Assembly: GCA_913773715.1 (NCBI GenBank)
Contig: CAJYHD010000109.1
Span: 1-7,015 of the forward strand
Direction: 5' to 3'
DNA from: an uncultured Sphingobium sp.
GTDB lineage: Bacteria > Pseudomonadota > Alphaproteobacteria > Sphingomonadales > Sphingomonadaceae
DNA length: 7,015 nt
A program made the position numbers and the translations under genes. Shown here piece after piece: positions 1 to 5,928 of this stretch. The notes under the pieces were generated by a model. That model saw nothing but the letters and a program-made list of their open reading frames with translations, did no database searches and had not been told where the DNA came from. Every line of letters begins with the position of its first letter. Position 1 is the stretch's first letter.

Positions 1-98
1 CGATCCTCGATCCCCGCCATCAGCATCCGCGCGGGGTCGCGGGTCGGCGCGAAGATCAGATAGTGCTGGCTGCGGCTGTCATACAGGCGCAGCGCCTC
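1..98 (-). pseudogene. inverted piece of the rhs gene (upstream codons)
   Basis: Read on the - strand from 98 to 1, this stretch is open in one frame and begins EALRLYDSRSQHYLIFAP, then TRDPARMLMAGIEDR. The last eleven residues are the same as those encoded on the + strand at 99-130, which continue into NGNRIVFDRD. The phrase 'IEDRNGNRI' is typical of the junction between the N-terminal Rhs region and the first YD repeats. The piece therefore looks like the native upstream part of the same gene in reversed orientation. It cannot be expressed as part of the + strand protein as arranged here. It could instead be the end of a second, oppositely oriented rhs copy; the exact continuity of sense across the loop makes a fold-back of the same gene more likely. 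Confidence 0.7.
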
Positions 99-130
99 GC
101 GCGGATGCTGATGGCGGGGATCGAGGATCG
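1..130. repeat. 33-base perfect inverted repeat around a 64-base loop at the window edge
   Basis: Bases 1-33 are the exact reverse complement of bases 98-130; the loop is 34-97. The pairing stops at 34/97. The right arm belongs to the Rhs reading frame on the + strand (residues RMLMAGIEDR). The left arm plus the loop, read on the - strand, give the codons that would naturally precede those residues. This is therefore a fold-back of one Rhs gene segment and not a mobile-element terminus. The left arm starts at base 1, so it may continue beyond the window. The repeat itself is certain; its origin (chimera, inversion or real second copy) is not. Confidence 0.9.
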
Positions 131-3100
131 CAACGGCAACCGCATCGTCTTCGACCGCGATGCCGAGGGGCGGCTGCGCGGGGTGCGCGTTCCCGACGGC
201 ACGCGCTTCCGCGTCGACACCACGCCGCAGGGCTGGCTGAGCGCGCTGTGGATGGAGGGCGAGCGCGAGCCGCTGGTCCGCTATCGCTATGACGCGGCCG
301 GGCATCTGCTCGATGTGCAGGGCGCGTTCACCGGCGAGTTCCATTATCGCTATTCGTCCGAAGGCTGGCTGAACGGGTTGCAGGACAGCGGCTCGACCCG
401 GGTCGAGATCGCCTATGACGCGGCCGGACGGGTGACGGGGACGCGCACCGGCGACGGCATGTTCGACGACCGCTTCCTCTATTTCCCCGAGGAACGGCTG
501 TCGCGCTATGTCGACGCCACCGGCGCGGTCACCAGCTTTCGCTATGACGCGAATAACCTGGTCGTCGAGGAGATCGACCCGCTCGGCGCGCGCACGGTCA
601 GCGAGTGGGACGCGCTGGAGCGGCTGCAGCGGCGTATCGACCCCGCCGGGCGCGAGACGCGCTTCGCCTATGACGGCGACGGTCGCCTGATCGCACAGAC
701 CGACTGGAGCGGGCGCAGCGTGACCTGGGCCTATGACCGCTGGGGTGCGCTGGCCGCCTTTGCGGCGCCGGACGGCGCGGTCCGCTGGACCCGCGACGCG
801 GCGGGCAACATCATCGGCTGGACCGGGGCGGACGGGGTCCAGGTGACCGCGCGCTATGACGAACGCGGCGCGCTGATCGAGGAGCATGTCGCCGGTAATG
901 GCCCCACCCGGTACGAGAATGACGCAGCCGGGCGTCCGGTCGCCCGCCACGATCCGTCCACCGCCTCGGCGAGCGAGCGTGTCACCCGCTATCGCTGGGA
1001 CCGGTTCGGACGGTTGCTGGAGCTGACCGATCCCGCCGGGCGTACCAGTGCCTGGGACTATGAGCGCTCGGCCGACAATCCCCGCGGCGCGGTCAGCTGG
1101 GCGCGCACCCCCGATGGCGGCGAAACCCGCTTCGCCTATGACGGCGAGGGCCTGCTCGCCGCGCGCATCCGGGGCGATGGACAGGCGACCCGTTTCGTCC
1201 ACGGCGCCTTCGACACGCTGCGCCGGACGATCGATCCGTTGGGGGCTACAACCGGCTTCGCCTATGACGGTGCGGGGCGGCTGGCGACGATCACCAATGC
1301 GGCCGGACAGGCCTGGCATTTCCGCTATGACGCGGCGGGGCGACTGGCGGGGCAGGGCGACTGGGCCGGGCGGGAGACGCTCTATCACCGCGACGCGCTG
1401 GGTCGGGTTCTGGCCAAGCGGATGCCCGACGCAACCGAGCAGCATTTCGAATGGGACGACCGCGACCGTATCACCCGGGTGATCGCGGGCGAGGACGCGA
1501 TCTCCTATCGCTATGACGACGCGGACCGGCTGGTGAGCGCGACGACCTGGCGGCTGGTCGACGGCGTGCCGCGGGCGATCGCCGATGTCGGGCTGCGCTA
1601 TGACGACAAGGGGCGGCTGGTCGCCGAAGAGCAGAACGGCATCGCCGTCACCTATCGTTACGACGAAGCGGGACGCTGTGTCGGGCGCACCAGCCCCAGC
1701 GGTGAGACCGCGCTGCGCTTTGACGATGCCGGGCTGCTGCGCCGCTATGAGAGCAACGGCCATGCGCTGCGTTTCGCGCATGACGCCAGCGGGCTGGAGA
1801 CGCTGCGCGAGGCGGCCGCGATTGGGACACGTACCGCCTTTCAACTGACCCAGGCCTATGACCCTGCCGGACGACTGGCGGAGCAGCGGGCGGGCGGGGT
1901 CGCGGTCTTCTCGGGCACACCGCCCGCGCCCGGTGAGCTGGTGCGCCACTATGACTGGGATCGCGCCGGGCGGCTGGCGGGGATCCGGGACGCCGGCACG
2001 GGCACCGTCCCGGGCGAGACGCGCTTCCATTACGACCTGCGCGACCAGACGGTCGCCGTCGAGCGGCCCGGCGCGTGCGAGGCCTATCACTACGACGCGC
2101 TGATGAATCTGGCCGAAGGGTTGGCGGGCGAGCATCGTTACTGGTGCGACTGCGTGGTGGAGGCGGGGCCGAACCGCTTCCGCTATGACGCGCGCGGTCG
2201 GATGGTCGAGCGTATCCAGTCCGAGCACGGCTTTCGCCCGCGCCGCTGGCGCTATCGCTGGGACGGGTTCGACCGGCTGGCCGAGCTGGAGACGCCCGAC
2301 GGCGCGCGCTGGCGCTACAGCTATGACGCCTTCGGGCGGCGCGTGGGCAAGGTGCTGCTGGGCGGCCCGAGCGCGCGGCGGGTCGATTATGTCTGGCAGG
2401 GCACGTCCCTGGCCGAGGCGTGGCATCGCTCGGGGCATCACTCGGGCGAAGGCGAGGGGGGAGAACGCCTCTCGATCGAACGCTGGCATTTCGAGCCCGA
2501 CGGCCTGCGCCCCCTGGCCAGGGAACTGGTTCCGGCGGGCGCGGATGCCGAACCGGTGCCCGCGGAAGCCCAGTGGCTGCCGATCGTCGCCGACCAGCTC
2601 GGCGCGCCGCACGCGCTGTTCGACGAGGACGGCCAATGCCACTGGCGCGCCGAGCCGGAGCTATGGGGCCGCACCCGCACCGCCCGCGCGCTGCTGCGCG
2701 AACGCGGGGGCGCTGGTCTCGGCGCGGAGGGCAAAACCACCCCCTGTGCGTTGCGCTTCCCCGGGCAATGGGAGGATGCGGAAAGCGGGCTGCACTACAA
2801 CCTCAACCGCTATTACGACCCGGATACCGGCCAATATCTGTCCCCCGACCCGATCGGTGTGGACGGCGGCCTGCGGACCCATGCCTATGTGCATGATCCA
2901 ATCCGTTGGGGTGATCCTCTCGGATTAGCAGCTTGCACACACTTTAAATATAATCAGGTTCATAATCCCGGCCCCCTTGCACAACTTCGCGGCAATCCGG
3001 CCAGTAATTTTGCGGGAGGCCGCTACAACGCAACAATACTTGCCGATGACCTTGTATTGTACCGCGGAGGTGAGGCCGGAAAGCCTCTTGGACAATGGTT

Positions 3101-3374
3101 TACTCGAGAGCCGCCAAAATCGGTAGCACAGGTTCGAATCGACTCTGCGGTAAAACCACAATGGATTGATCCCAAGACTGGTGTATATACAGGATCATCC
3201 CCCATAGATAACGTATATACTGTAACAATTCCCAAGGGCACGACGATATATGAAGGGCCTGTTGGTTATCAAGGAGGCATATATTTGGGAGGACCAGGAA
3301 CCAACCAAGTTTTCGTTCCTGAACCTTGGAAGATTCCAGGCGTTCAAGTCACAGGCACATCACCTATACGGTGA
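99..3374 (+). CDS. Rhs/YD-repeat polymorphic toxin, 5' end missing
   Basis: Large shell-forming protein that encapsulates and delivers a C-terminal toxin, in this family usually through type VI secretion or at the cell surface. About twenty YD repeats of the form YRYDAAGRL or FAYDGEGLL fill the protein. They are followed by the Rhs-associated core, from LRFPGQWEDAESGLHYNLN at about 2751 to DPLGLA at 2930. The core carries DPIG, exactly 18 residues, then DPLGL, the arrangement of the known aspartyl self-cleavage site of Rhs proteins. The frame is open to the window start and a GTG at 63 could serve as start, but residues from 63 to 98 (LAAAVIQAQRLA) are read from the reversed segment and are not Rhs-like, so I begin the gene at 99. 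The N-terminal PAAR or DUF6531-type region is absent from the window. Codon use is GC-rich up to about 2925 and AT-rich afterwards. The next gene follows after three bases and is probably its immunity gene. Family assignment is firm; the true start is outside or scrambled. Confidence 0.93.
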   Translation, partial: ARMLMAGIEDRNGNRIVFDRDAEGRLRGVRVPDGTRFRVDTTPQGWLSALWMEGEREPLVRYRYDAAGHLLDVQGAFTGEFHYRYSSEGWLNGLQDSGSTRVEIAYDAAGRVTGTRTGDGMFDDRFLYFPEERLSRYVDATGAVTSFRYDANNLVVEEIDPLGARTVSEWDALERLQRRIDPAGRETRFAYDGDGRLIAQTDWSGRSVTWAYDRWGALAAFAAPDGAVRWTRDAAGNIIGWTGADGVQVTARYDERGALIEEHVAGNGPTRYENDAAGRPVARHDPSTASASERVTRYRWDRFGRLLELTDPAGRTSAWDYERSADNPRGAVSWARTPDGGETRFAYDGEGLLAARIRGDGQATRFVHGAFDTLRRTIDPLGATTGFAYDGAGRLATITNAAGQAWHFRYDAAGRLAGQGDWAGRETLYHRDALGRVLAKRMPDATEQHFEWDDRDRITRVIAGEDAISYRYDDADRLVSATTWRLVDGVPRAIADVGLRYDDKGRLVAEEQNGIAVTYRYDEAGRCVGRTSPSGETALRFDDAGLLRRYESNGHALRFAHDASGLETLREAAAIGTRTAFQLTQAYDPAGRLAEQRAGGVAVFSGTPPAPGELVRHYDWDRAGRLAGIRDAGTGTVPGETRFHYDLRDQTVAVERPGACEAYHYDALMNLAEGLAGEHRYWCDCVVEAGPNRFRYDARGRMVERIQSEHGFRPRRWRYRWDGFDRLAELETPDGARWRYSYDAFGRRVGKVLLGGPSARRVDYVWQGTSLAEAWHRSGHHSGEGEGGERLSIERWHFEPDGLRPLARELVPAGADAEPVPAEAQWLPIVADQLGAPHALFDEDGQCHWRAEPELWGRTRTARALLRERGGAGLGAEGKTTPCALRFPGQWEDAESGLHYNLNRYYDPDTGQYLSPDPIGVDGGLRTHAYVHDPIRWGDPLGLAACTHFKYNQVHNPGPLAQLRGNPASNFAGGRYNATILADDLVLYRGGEAGKPLGQWFTREPPKSVAQVRIDSAVKPQWIDPKTGVYTGSSPIDNVYTVTIPKGTTIYEGPVGYQGGIYLGGPGTNQVFVPEPWKIPGVQVTGTSPIR
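2931..3371 (+). other. Rhs C-terminal toxin domain (type unassigned)
   Basis: Variable tip of the Rhs protein, about 146 residues after the DPLGLA cleavage motif, expected to be released inside the shell and to act in the target cell. The DNA here is visibly richer in A and T than the repeats before it, as is usual for exchangeable Rhs tips. Visible motifs in order are LVLYRGGEAGKPLGQWFT (YRGG at 3060-3071), then PPKSVAQVRIDSAVKPQW, VTIPKGTTIYEG, and near the end YLGGPGTNQVFVPEPWKIPG. The order YRGG, then G-x-W-F-T, then a late glutamate-containing beta-rich segment recalls the Arg / Ser-Thr / Glu layout of ADP-ribosyltransferase-like toxins. It also resembles C-terminal domains seen in contact-dependent inhibition proteins. 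That is inference from motif order only; nuclease or NAD-hydrolysing activity is not excluded. There are no cysteine pairs and no HNH motif. Confidence 0.7.
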
Positions 3375-3377
3375 ATC

Positions 3378-3656
3378 ATGATTAGTCTAAATTCAAAAGC
3401 TCGCCTACTTTTCCAGGAAGCGCATGATATTTTGAAATCTCAGGGCGACAAAAATTGGATAATAGGCATAGAAAACGCGCTTAATGAATTAGATGCCGGC
3501 AACACGGACGGAGCCGGATCTATATATCGTTCCATGGTAGCTGGAGGACGCGGTTTTTCCGAATATAGTATATGGATAGATGACTACAAAGAAAGGTTAG
3601 ATGCAAATCAAAGGCTTGATGAAATAAGAGATGAATTATGGCGTATATTTAAATAG
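3378..3656 (+). CDS. putative immunity protein for the Rhs toxin
   Basis: A 92-residue, charged, soluble protein, probably mostly helical, without a signal peptide or membrane segment. Its ATG lies three bases after the rhs stop codon, and the GGTG that overlaps that stop (3370-3373) is a weak ribosome binding site, so translation is probably coupled to the toxin. Position, size and the same AT-rich composition as the toxin tip point to the cognate immunity protein that binds and blocks the toxin in the producing cell. The middle part, with NWIIGIENALNELDAG and then IYRSMVAGGRGFSEYSIW, loosely recalls small immunity-like proteins (DUF6966 type) in which a tryptophan helix is followed by a G-x-G-S/F-x-D/E turn. 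I recall this pattern only from memory and hold it weakly. The ending RLDEIRDELWRIFK is a probable amphipathic helix. The reading frame is intact. Confidence 0.75.
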   Translation: MISLNSKARLLFQEAHDILKSQGDKNWIIGIENALNELDAGNTDGAGSIYRSMVAGGRGFSEYSIWIDDYKERLDANQRLDEIRDELWRIFK

Positions 3657-3696
3657 ACAATGGCATTGCCAAATTTGTAAATTAATATTTTTTAAA

Positions 3697-3718
3697 GTAA
3701 TTTGATAAGTCAAATTAC
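3697..3718. repeat. AT-rich hairpin, 9-base arms
   Basis: GTAATTTGA at 3697-3705 and TCAAATTAC at 3710-3718 are perfect inverted arms around the loop TAAG. It lies 40 bases after the immunity stop codon. There is no T-run directly after it on the + strand, so it is not a classical intrinsic terminator, although it could protect the transcript's 3' end or bind a dimeric protein. Confidence 0.6.
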
Positions 3719-3772
3719 AATTTACACCTCATTAATGTGAAGAATTTGGGAGGTTGATCATTTACCATGTTC

Positions 3773-3809
3773 AATAAGATAATACCCTCCTAAATGGCAT
3801 TATCTTATT
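3773..3809. repeat. 11-base inverted repeat after the toxin/immunity genes
   Basis: AATAAGATAAT at 3773-3783 and ATTATCTTATT at 3799-3809 are perfect inverted arms around a 15-base loop. The loop contains CCTCC, which can pair with GGAGG upstream at 3749-3753. This could be a weak bidirectional terminator for the rhs-immunity unit. No T-run follows, so the terminator role is only a guess. Confidence 0.5.
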
Positions 3810-3855
3810 AAATACAAAAGGCTCTCGCCTAGTGCGGTTTTCGCCGGAGCTGAAT

Positions 3856-3893
3856 GGGGTCATCGCAGAATCTCTTCACCCGCGTACGCTAAG
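3856..3893. repeat. 38-base Tn3-family terminal inverted repeat (left end)
   Basis: The sequence starts GGGGTCATCGCAGAATC and ends GTACGCTAAG. Its length of 38 bases, the GGGG start and the TAAG end match the form of Tn3-family terminal repeats, which TnpA binds. It lies 30 bases beyond the stop codon of the passenger protease and points outward to the left. The partner copy should lie right of the window, beyond tnpA, as the reverse complement. Confidence 0.85.
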
Positions 3894-3923
3894 GGCTGAT
3901 CGGCGTTGGGATAGGAAGCCGCG

Positions 3924-5138
3924 TCAGTAAAACTCCCGCAGCGTGATTGATAGGATACGGCCGTCGCACATCGTCAGCGGAATCACCTTGCCCGCTGGCC
4001 CCAAACTCCATGTTCTGAGCGGCGACTGATCATCGGCCGTGATCCTCGTTCCGTCGATCGCGCAGATGCGGTCGCCAGCGCGCAACCTCAAGGCTTCGGC
4101 CGGGGAGCCCTTCATCACATGGACGATCTGCAAGTCGGCGTCCGACCATACTCCCTGTATGCCGGACATGGTGATGGGAGCGGGCGTCGGGGGAATGGAT
4201 CGGGGCGATAGGATCATCACCCGCTGCCCGATGTCCAGGAAGATATTGAAGCGGTCGAGCAGCTTCATGCCGATGCGGGCTTCGTCTCCAGGAACAAGCG
4301 GCGCTGGCTCGAACATCATGGGGACTTTGTCGAATACCTTACTCCCGAACCGAACGCCGTCGACGCGGCCCAACTCCGACAGGATCACATCGCCGCTCAA
4401 ACCGGTGGATGCGATATCCGTCAGACGCAGTGGCACATCCGATGCGTGCCAGGCATCCTTGGTGATCGCCATGCTGGCGTCATCTCCGGTGTCGATCATG
4501 ACGGGCGACAGCAGGCGTTTTCCAATGAAGAGCTTTGTGCTCAATCCGCGTCTGCGGTCGCGCAGTTCGACCGGCACGACATCCCCCGAAGGACGCGGCG
4601 AGCCGCTAGGCTGAAAGCGAATACGATGCTTGTCGAGGTCCAGCGTGACGGCATAGGCTGACAGGAAGTCCACACCGATCACGGCGTCGATCGGTGTGCC
4701 CGCCGTCGACGACAAGGGGCTGAGGTCCGCAACCTGAACGGCACCACCGGCCTGCTGAAACCCGGCAATCTGAAGTCGGTCTATGGGCGCTATAAAGGCT
4801 TGCACCGCATCACCGCCCATCGCGCGGATCTTCTGATAAGGCTGAAGCTGCAGACCGTGTCGTGTCGCCCAGTCGGCATCGATTGTAGTCGTCGGGGCAC
4901 CGGTATCGACCATCGCCATCAGACGCTGACCGTTCAGCATGATCGACATGATGACGAGGCCGTCCACATCCGCGTTCAGCTCGATCCACCGATCCTGTTG
5001 CTGGGGATCGACGGAAGCCACGCCGCGCCCGAAGGATTGCGGCAGGGAAGTACTCTGTTGGTGCTGGGCCAAGGCTGGCGTTGCCATCAATACCACCGAC
5101 ATGGCGAGGAAGCGGTATGCGGCCCGTATTTTCGGCAT
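3924..5138 (-). CDS. secreted retropepsin-like aspartic protease with two DTG motifs and a PDZ domain
   Basis: Predicted periplasmic peptidase of 404 residues. The frame is open back to 5267, but I start at the ATG at 5138: a Sec signal peptide follows at once (basic MPKIRAAYR, hydrophobic FLAMSVVLMATPALA, likely cleavage after ALA or Q25), and TGAGGA precedes it by about nine bases. The upstream part would overlap tnpR in another frame. Two aspartic-protease units follow in tandem: AMVDTGAPTTTID (Asp78) with IDAVIGVDFLSAYAVTLD (about 150-168), then VMIDTGDDASMAI (Asp216) with IGMKLLDRFNIFLD (about 289-302). Residues 324-400 form a PDZ-like domain (IVHVMKGSPAEALRLRAGDRICAIDG) that may bind the C-terminus of a substrate. 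Single-unit retropepsins act as homodimers; two DTG motifs in one chain suggest an internal pseudo-dimer. It follows tnpR by 14 bases inside a Tn3-family element, so it is probably cargo. The substrate is unknown. Confidence 0.85.
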   Translation of the reverse strand: MPKIRAAYRFLAMSVVLMATPALAQHQQSTSLPQSFGRGVASVDPQQQDRWIELNADVDGLVIMSIMLNGQRLMAMVDTGAPTTTIDADWATRHGLQLQPYQKIRAMGGDAVQAFIAPIDRLQIAGFQQAGGAVQVADLSPLSSTAGTPIDAVIGVDFLSAYAVTLDLDKHRIRFQPSGSPRPSGDVVPVELRDRRRGLSTKLFIGKRLLSPVMIDTGDDASMAITKDAWHASDVPLRLTDIASTGLSGDVILSELGRVDGVRFGSKVFDKVPMMFEPAPLVPGDEARIGMKLLDRFNIFLDIGQRVMILSPRSIPPTPAPITMSGIQGVWSDADLQIVHVMKGSPAEALRLRAGDRICAIDGTRITADDQSPLRTWSLGPAGKVIPLTMCDGRILSITLREFY

Positions 5139-5151
5139 TCTTGCGATCCTC

Positions 5152-5182
5152 ACTATACCAGTGATCGTGATTTGCGCTTCAA
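5152..5182 (-). promoter_or_regulatory. possible promoter for the protease gene
   Basis: On the - strand, TGGTATAGT gives an extended -10 element (TATAGT at 5152-5157). TTGAAG at 5177-5182 is a possible -35, but the 19-base spacing is long. The -10 overlaps the tnpR stop codon, so transcription would start only a few bases before the protease ribosome binding site. If real, it lets the passenger gene be expressed independently of tnpR. Confidence 0.3.
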
Positions 5183-5791
5183 CAGCTTCTCGCCGTCCGA
5201 TCTGATCTCTCCCTTCGGGCCGACGAAGCGGTAAAGCGTCTGGCGGGTGATGCCGAGTTCGGCGCACAACTCGGCGACCTTCGTTTCAGGCTTGCCCATC
5301 GCTGCCTGGGCGAGGCGTAGTTTGGCGGGCGTCATCTTGAACGGGCGACCGCCGCTGCGTCCGCGAGCACGCGCTGCGGCGAGGCCCGCCTTGGTCCGCT
5401 CGACGATCAACTCACGCTCGAACTCGGCCAGCCCGGCGAAGATCGCGAAGACAAGCCGACCGTTGGCAGTGGTGGTGTCGATCGACGCACCCTCGCCGGC
5501 GAGCACCTTGAGTCCGATGCCGCGCTTCGTCAGGTCGCCGACCAGATTGACGAGATGGCGCAGGTCGCGCCCCAATCGGTCCAGCTTCCACACCACCAGC
5601 GTATCACCATGACGCAGCGCCTTGATGCACGCATCCAGCCCCGGCCGGTCGTCGCGCTTGCCCGATGCGGCGTCGGTATAGAGGTGATGCTCCAGATCTA
5701 CCCCGGCCTTCGCCAGCGCGTCGCGCTGGAGGTCGATGACCTGGCTGCCATCCGCCTTCGACACCCGCGCATAGCCGATCAGCACCGTCAC
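5153..5791 (-). CDS. tnpR: TnpR serine resolvase of the Tn3-family transposon
   Basis: Site-specific serine recombinase that resolves transposition cointegrates at res. With the GTG at 5791 as start it has 212 residues, usual for the family. VLIGYARVSKADGSQ carries the nucleophile Ser11. WKLDRLGRD holds the active-site arginines (Arg72, Arg75). Residues 111-149 (FAIFAGLAEFERELIVERT, then AARARGRSGGRP) form the long E-helix and the linker to DNA. The C-terminal helix-turn-helix VAELCAELGITRQTLYRFV at 172-190 binds res. A GTG two codons later (5785) is an equally possible start. The frame is also open to a GTG at 5851, but that would add MTVWRRFAVLPSSVTW ahead of the catalytic domain, which is unlike resolvases and covers the probable res site. 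The protease gene follows 14 bases downstream, and TnpR bound at res would be expected to repress tnpR, tnpA and perhaps the protease. Confidence 0.93.
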   Translation of the reverse strand: MTVLIGYARVSKADGSQVIDLQRDALAKAGVDLEHHLYTDAASGKRDDRPGLDACIKALRHGDTLVVWKLDRLGRDLRHLVNLVGDLTKRGIGLKVLAGEGASIDTTTANGRLVFAIFAGLAEFERELIVERTKAGLAAARARGRSGGRPFKMTPAKLRLAQAAMGKPETKVAELCAELGITRQTLYRFVGPKGEIRSDGEKLLKRKSRSLV

Positions 5792-5928
5792 TTTAACGAG
5801 CGTCCACGTGACAGACGACGGCAGCACCGCAAAGCGGCGCCATACTGTCACTTAACAAGTCACTCTGTCTATGTCGTATCAACGTCATCACGACATGATT
5901 GTGTGACATCAGGGGGAACAGGGTCAAG
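5792..5928. promoter_or_regulatory. res: probable res site and divergent tnpR/tnpA control region
   Basis: The gap between the divergent genes holds repeated TGTC/GACA half-sites. ATGTCGT at 5871-5877 and ACGACAT at 5890-5896 are a perfect inverted pair spanning 26 bases, close to the size of a resolvase subsite I. GTGACAG at 5808-5814 and CTGTCAC at 5845-5851 form a second inverted pair. ACTGTCACTTAACAAG at 5844-5859 nearly repeats ACCGTCACTTTAACGAG at 5784-5800, which overlaps the tnpR start. A further TGACAT lies at 5904-5909. Known res sites have three inverted subsites bound by resolvase dimers, and these pairs fit that idea, but the exact subsite borders and the crossover dinucleotide are not certain. 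I could not assign clear promoters within it. Confidence 0.6.

Larger units (their letters stand above)
3657..3855. other. gene-free AT-rich stretch between immunity gene and transposon
   Basis: No credible coding sequence is present. Bases 3657-3816 share the AT-rich composition of the toxin/immunity pair; 3817-3855 return to high GC just before the transposon end, possibly older chromosomal DNA resuming. The stretch holds two perfect inverted repeats. Only an eight-codon ATG frame (MFNKIIPS, from 3767) follows a GGGAGG sequence, at a spacing of 13 bases, which is too weak to call. The five bases next to the transposon, TGAAT at 3851-3855, would be the target duplication if the insertion is simple. 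Confidence 0.6.

Noticed and set aside
1..33. Terminal inverted repeat of an insertion sequence
   Set aside because: The repeated bases encode Rhs residues on both strands, there is no transposase between the arms, and the loop is only 64 bases.
63..98. GTG at 63 as true start of the Rhs protein
   Set aside because: The first twelve residues are read from the reversed segment and are unlike Rhs; the frame is also open further to the window start. It is a by-product of the fold-back.
2185..2928. 247-codon + strand frame inside rhs
   Set aside because: It is an out-of-frame reading of GC-rich YD repeats, with biased composition and no domain.
3767..3793. Short peptide MFNKIIPS after GGGAGG
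   Set aside because: It has only eight codons and a ribosome binding site spacing of about 13 bases; the same bases are better explained by inverted repeats.
4039..4614. 191-codon + strand frame opposite the protease
   Set aside because: It is antisense to a gene with a signal peptide, two DTG motifs and a PDZ domain; nothing supports the + strand reading.
5139..5267. 43-residue N-terminal extension of the protease frame
   Set aside because: It overlaps the end of tnpR in another frame and would place a hydrophobic signal peptide in the interior. The ATG at 5138 has a good ribosome binding site and begins the signal peptide.
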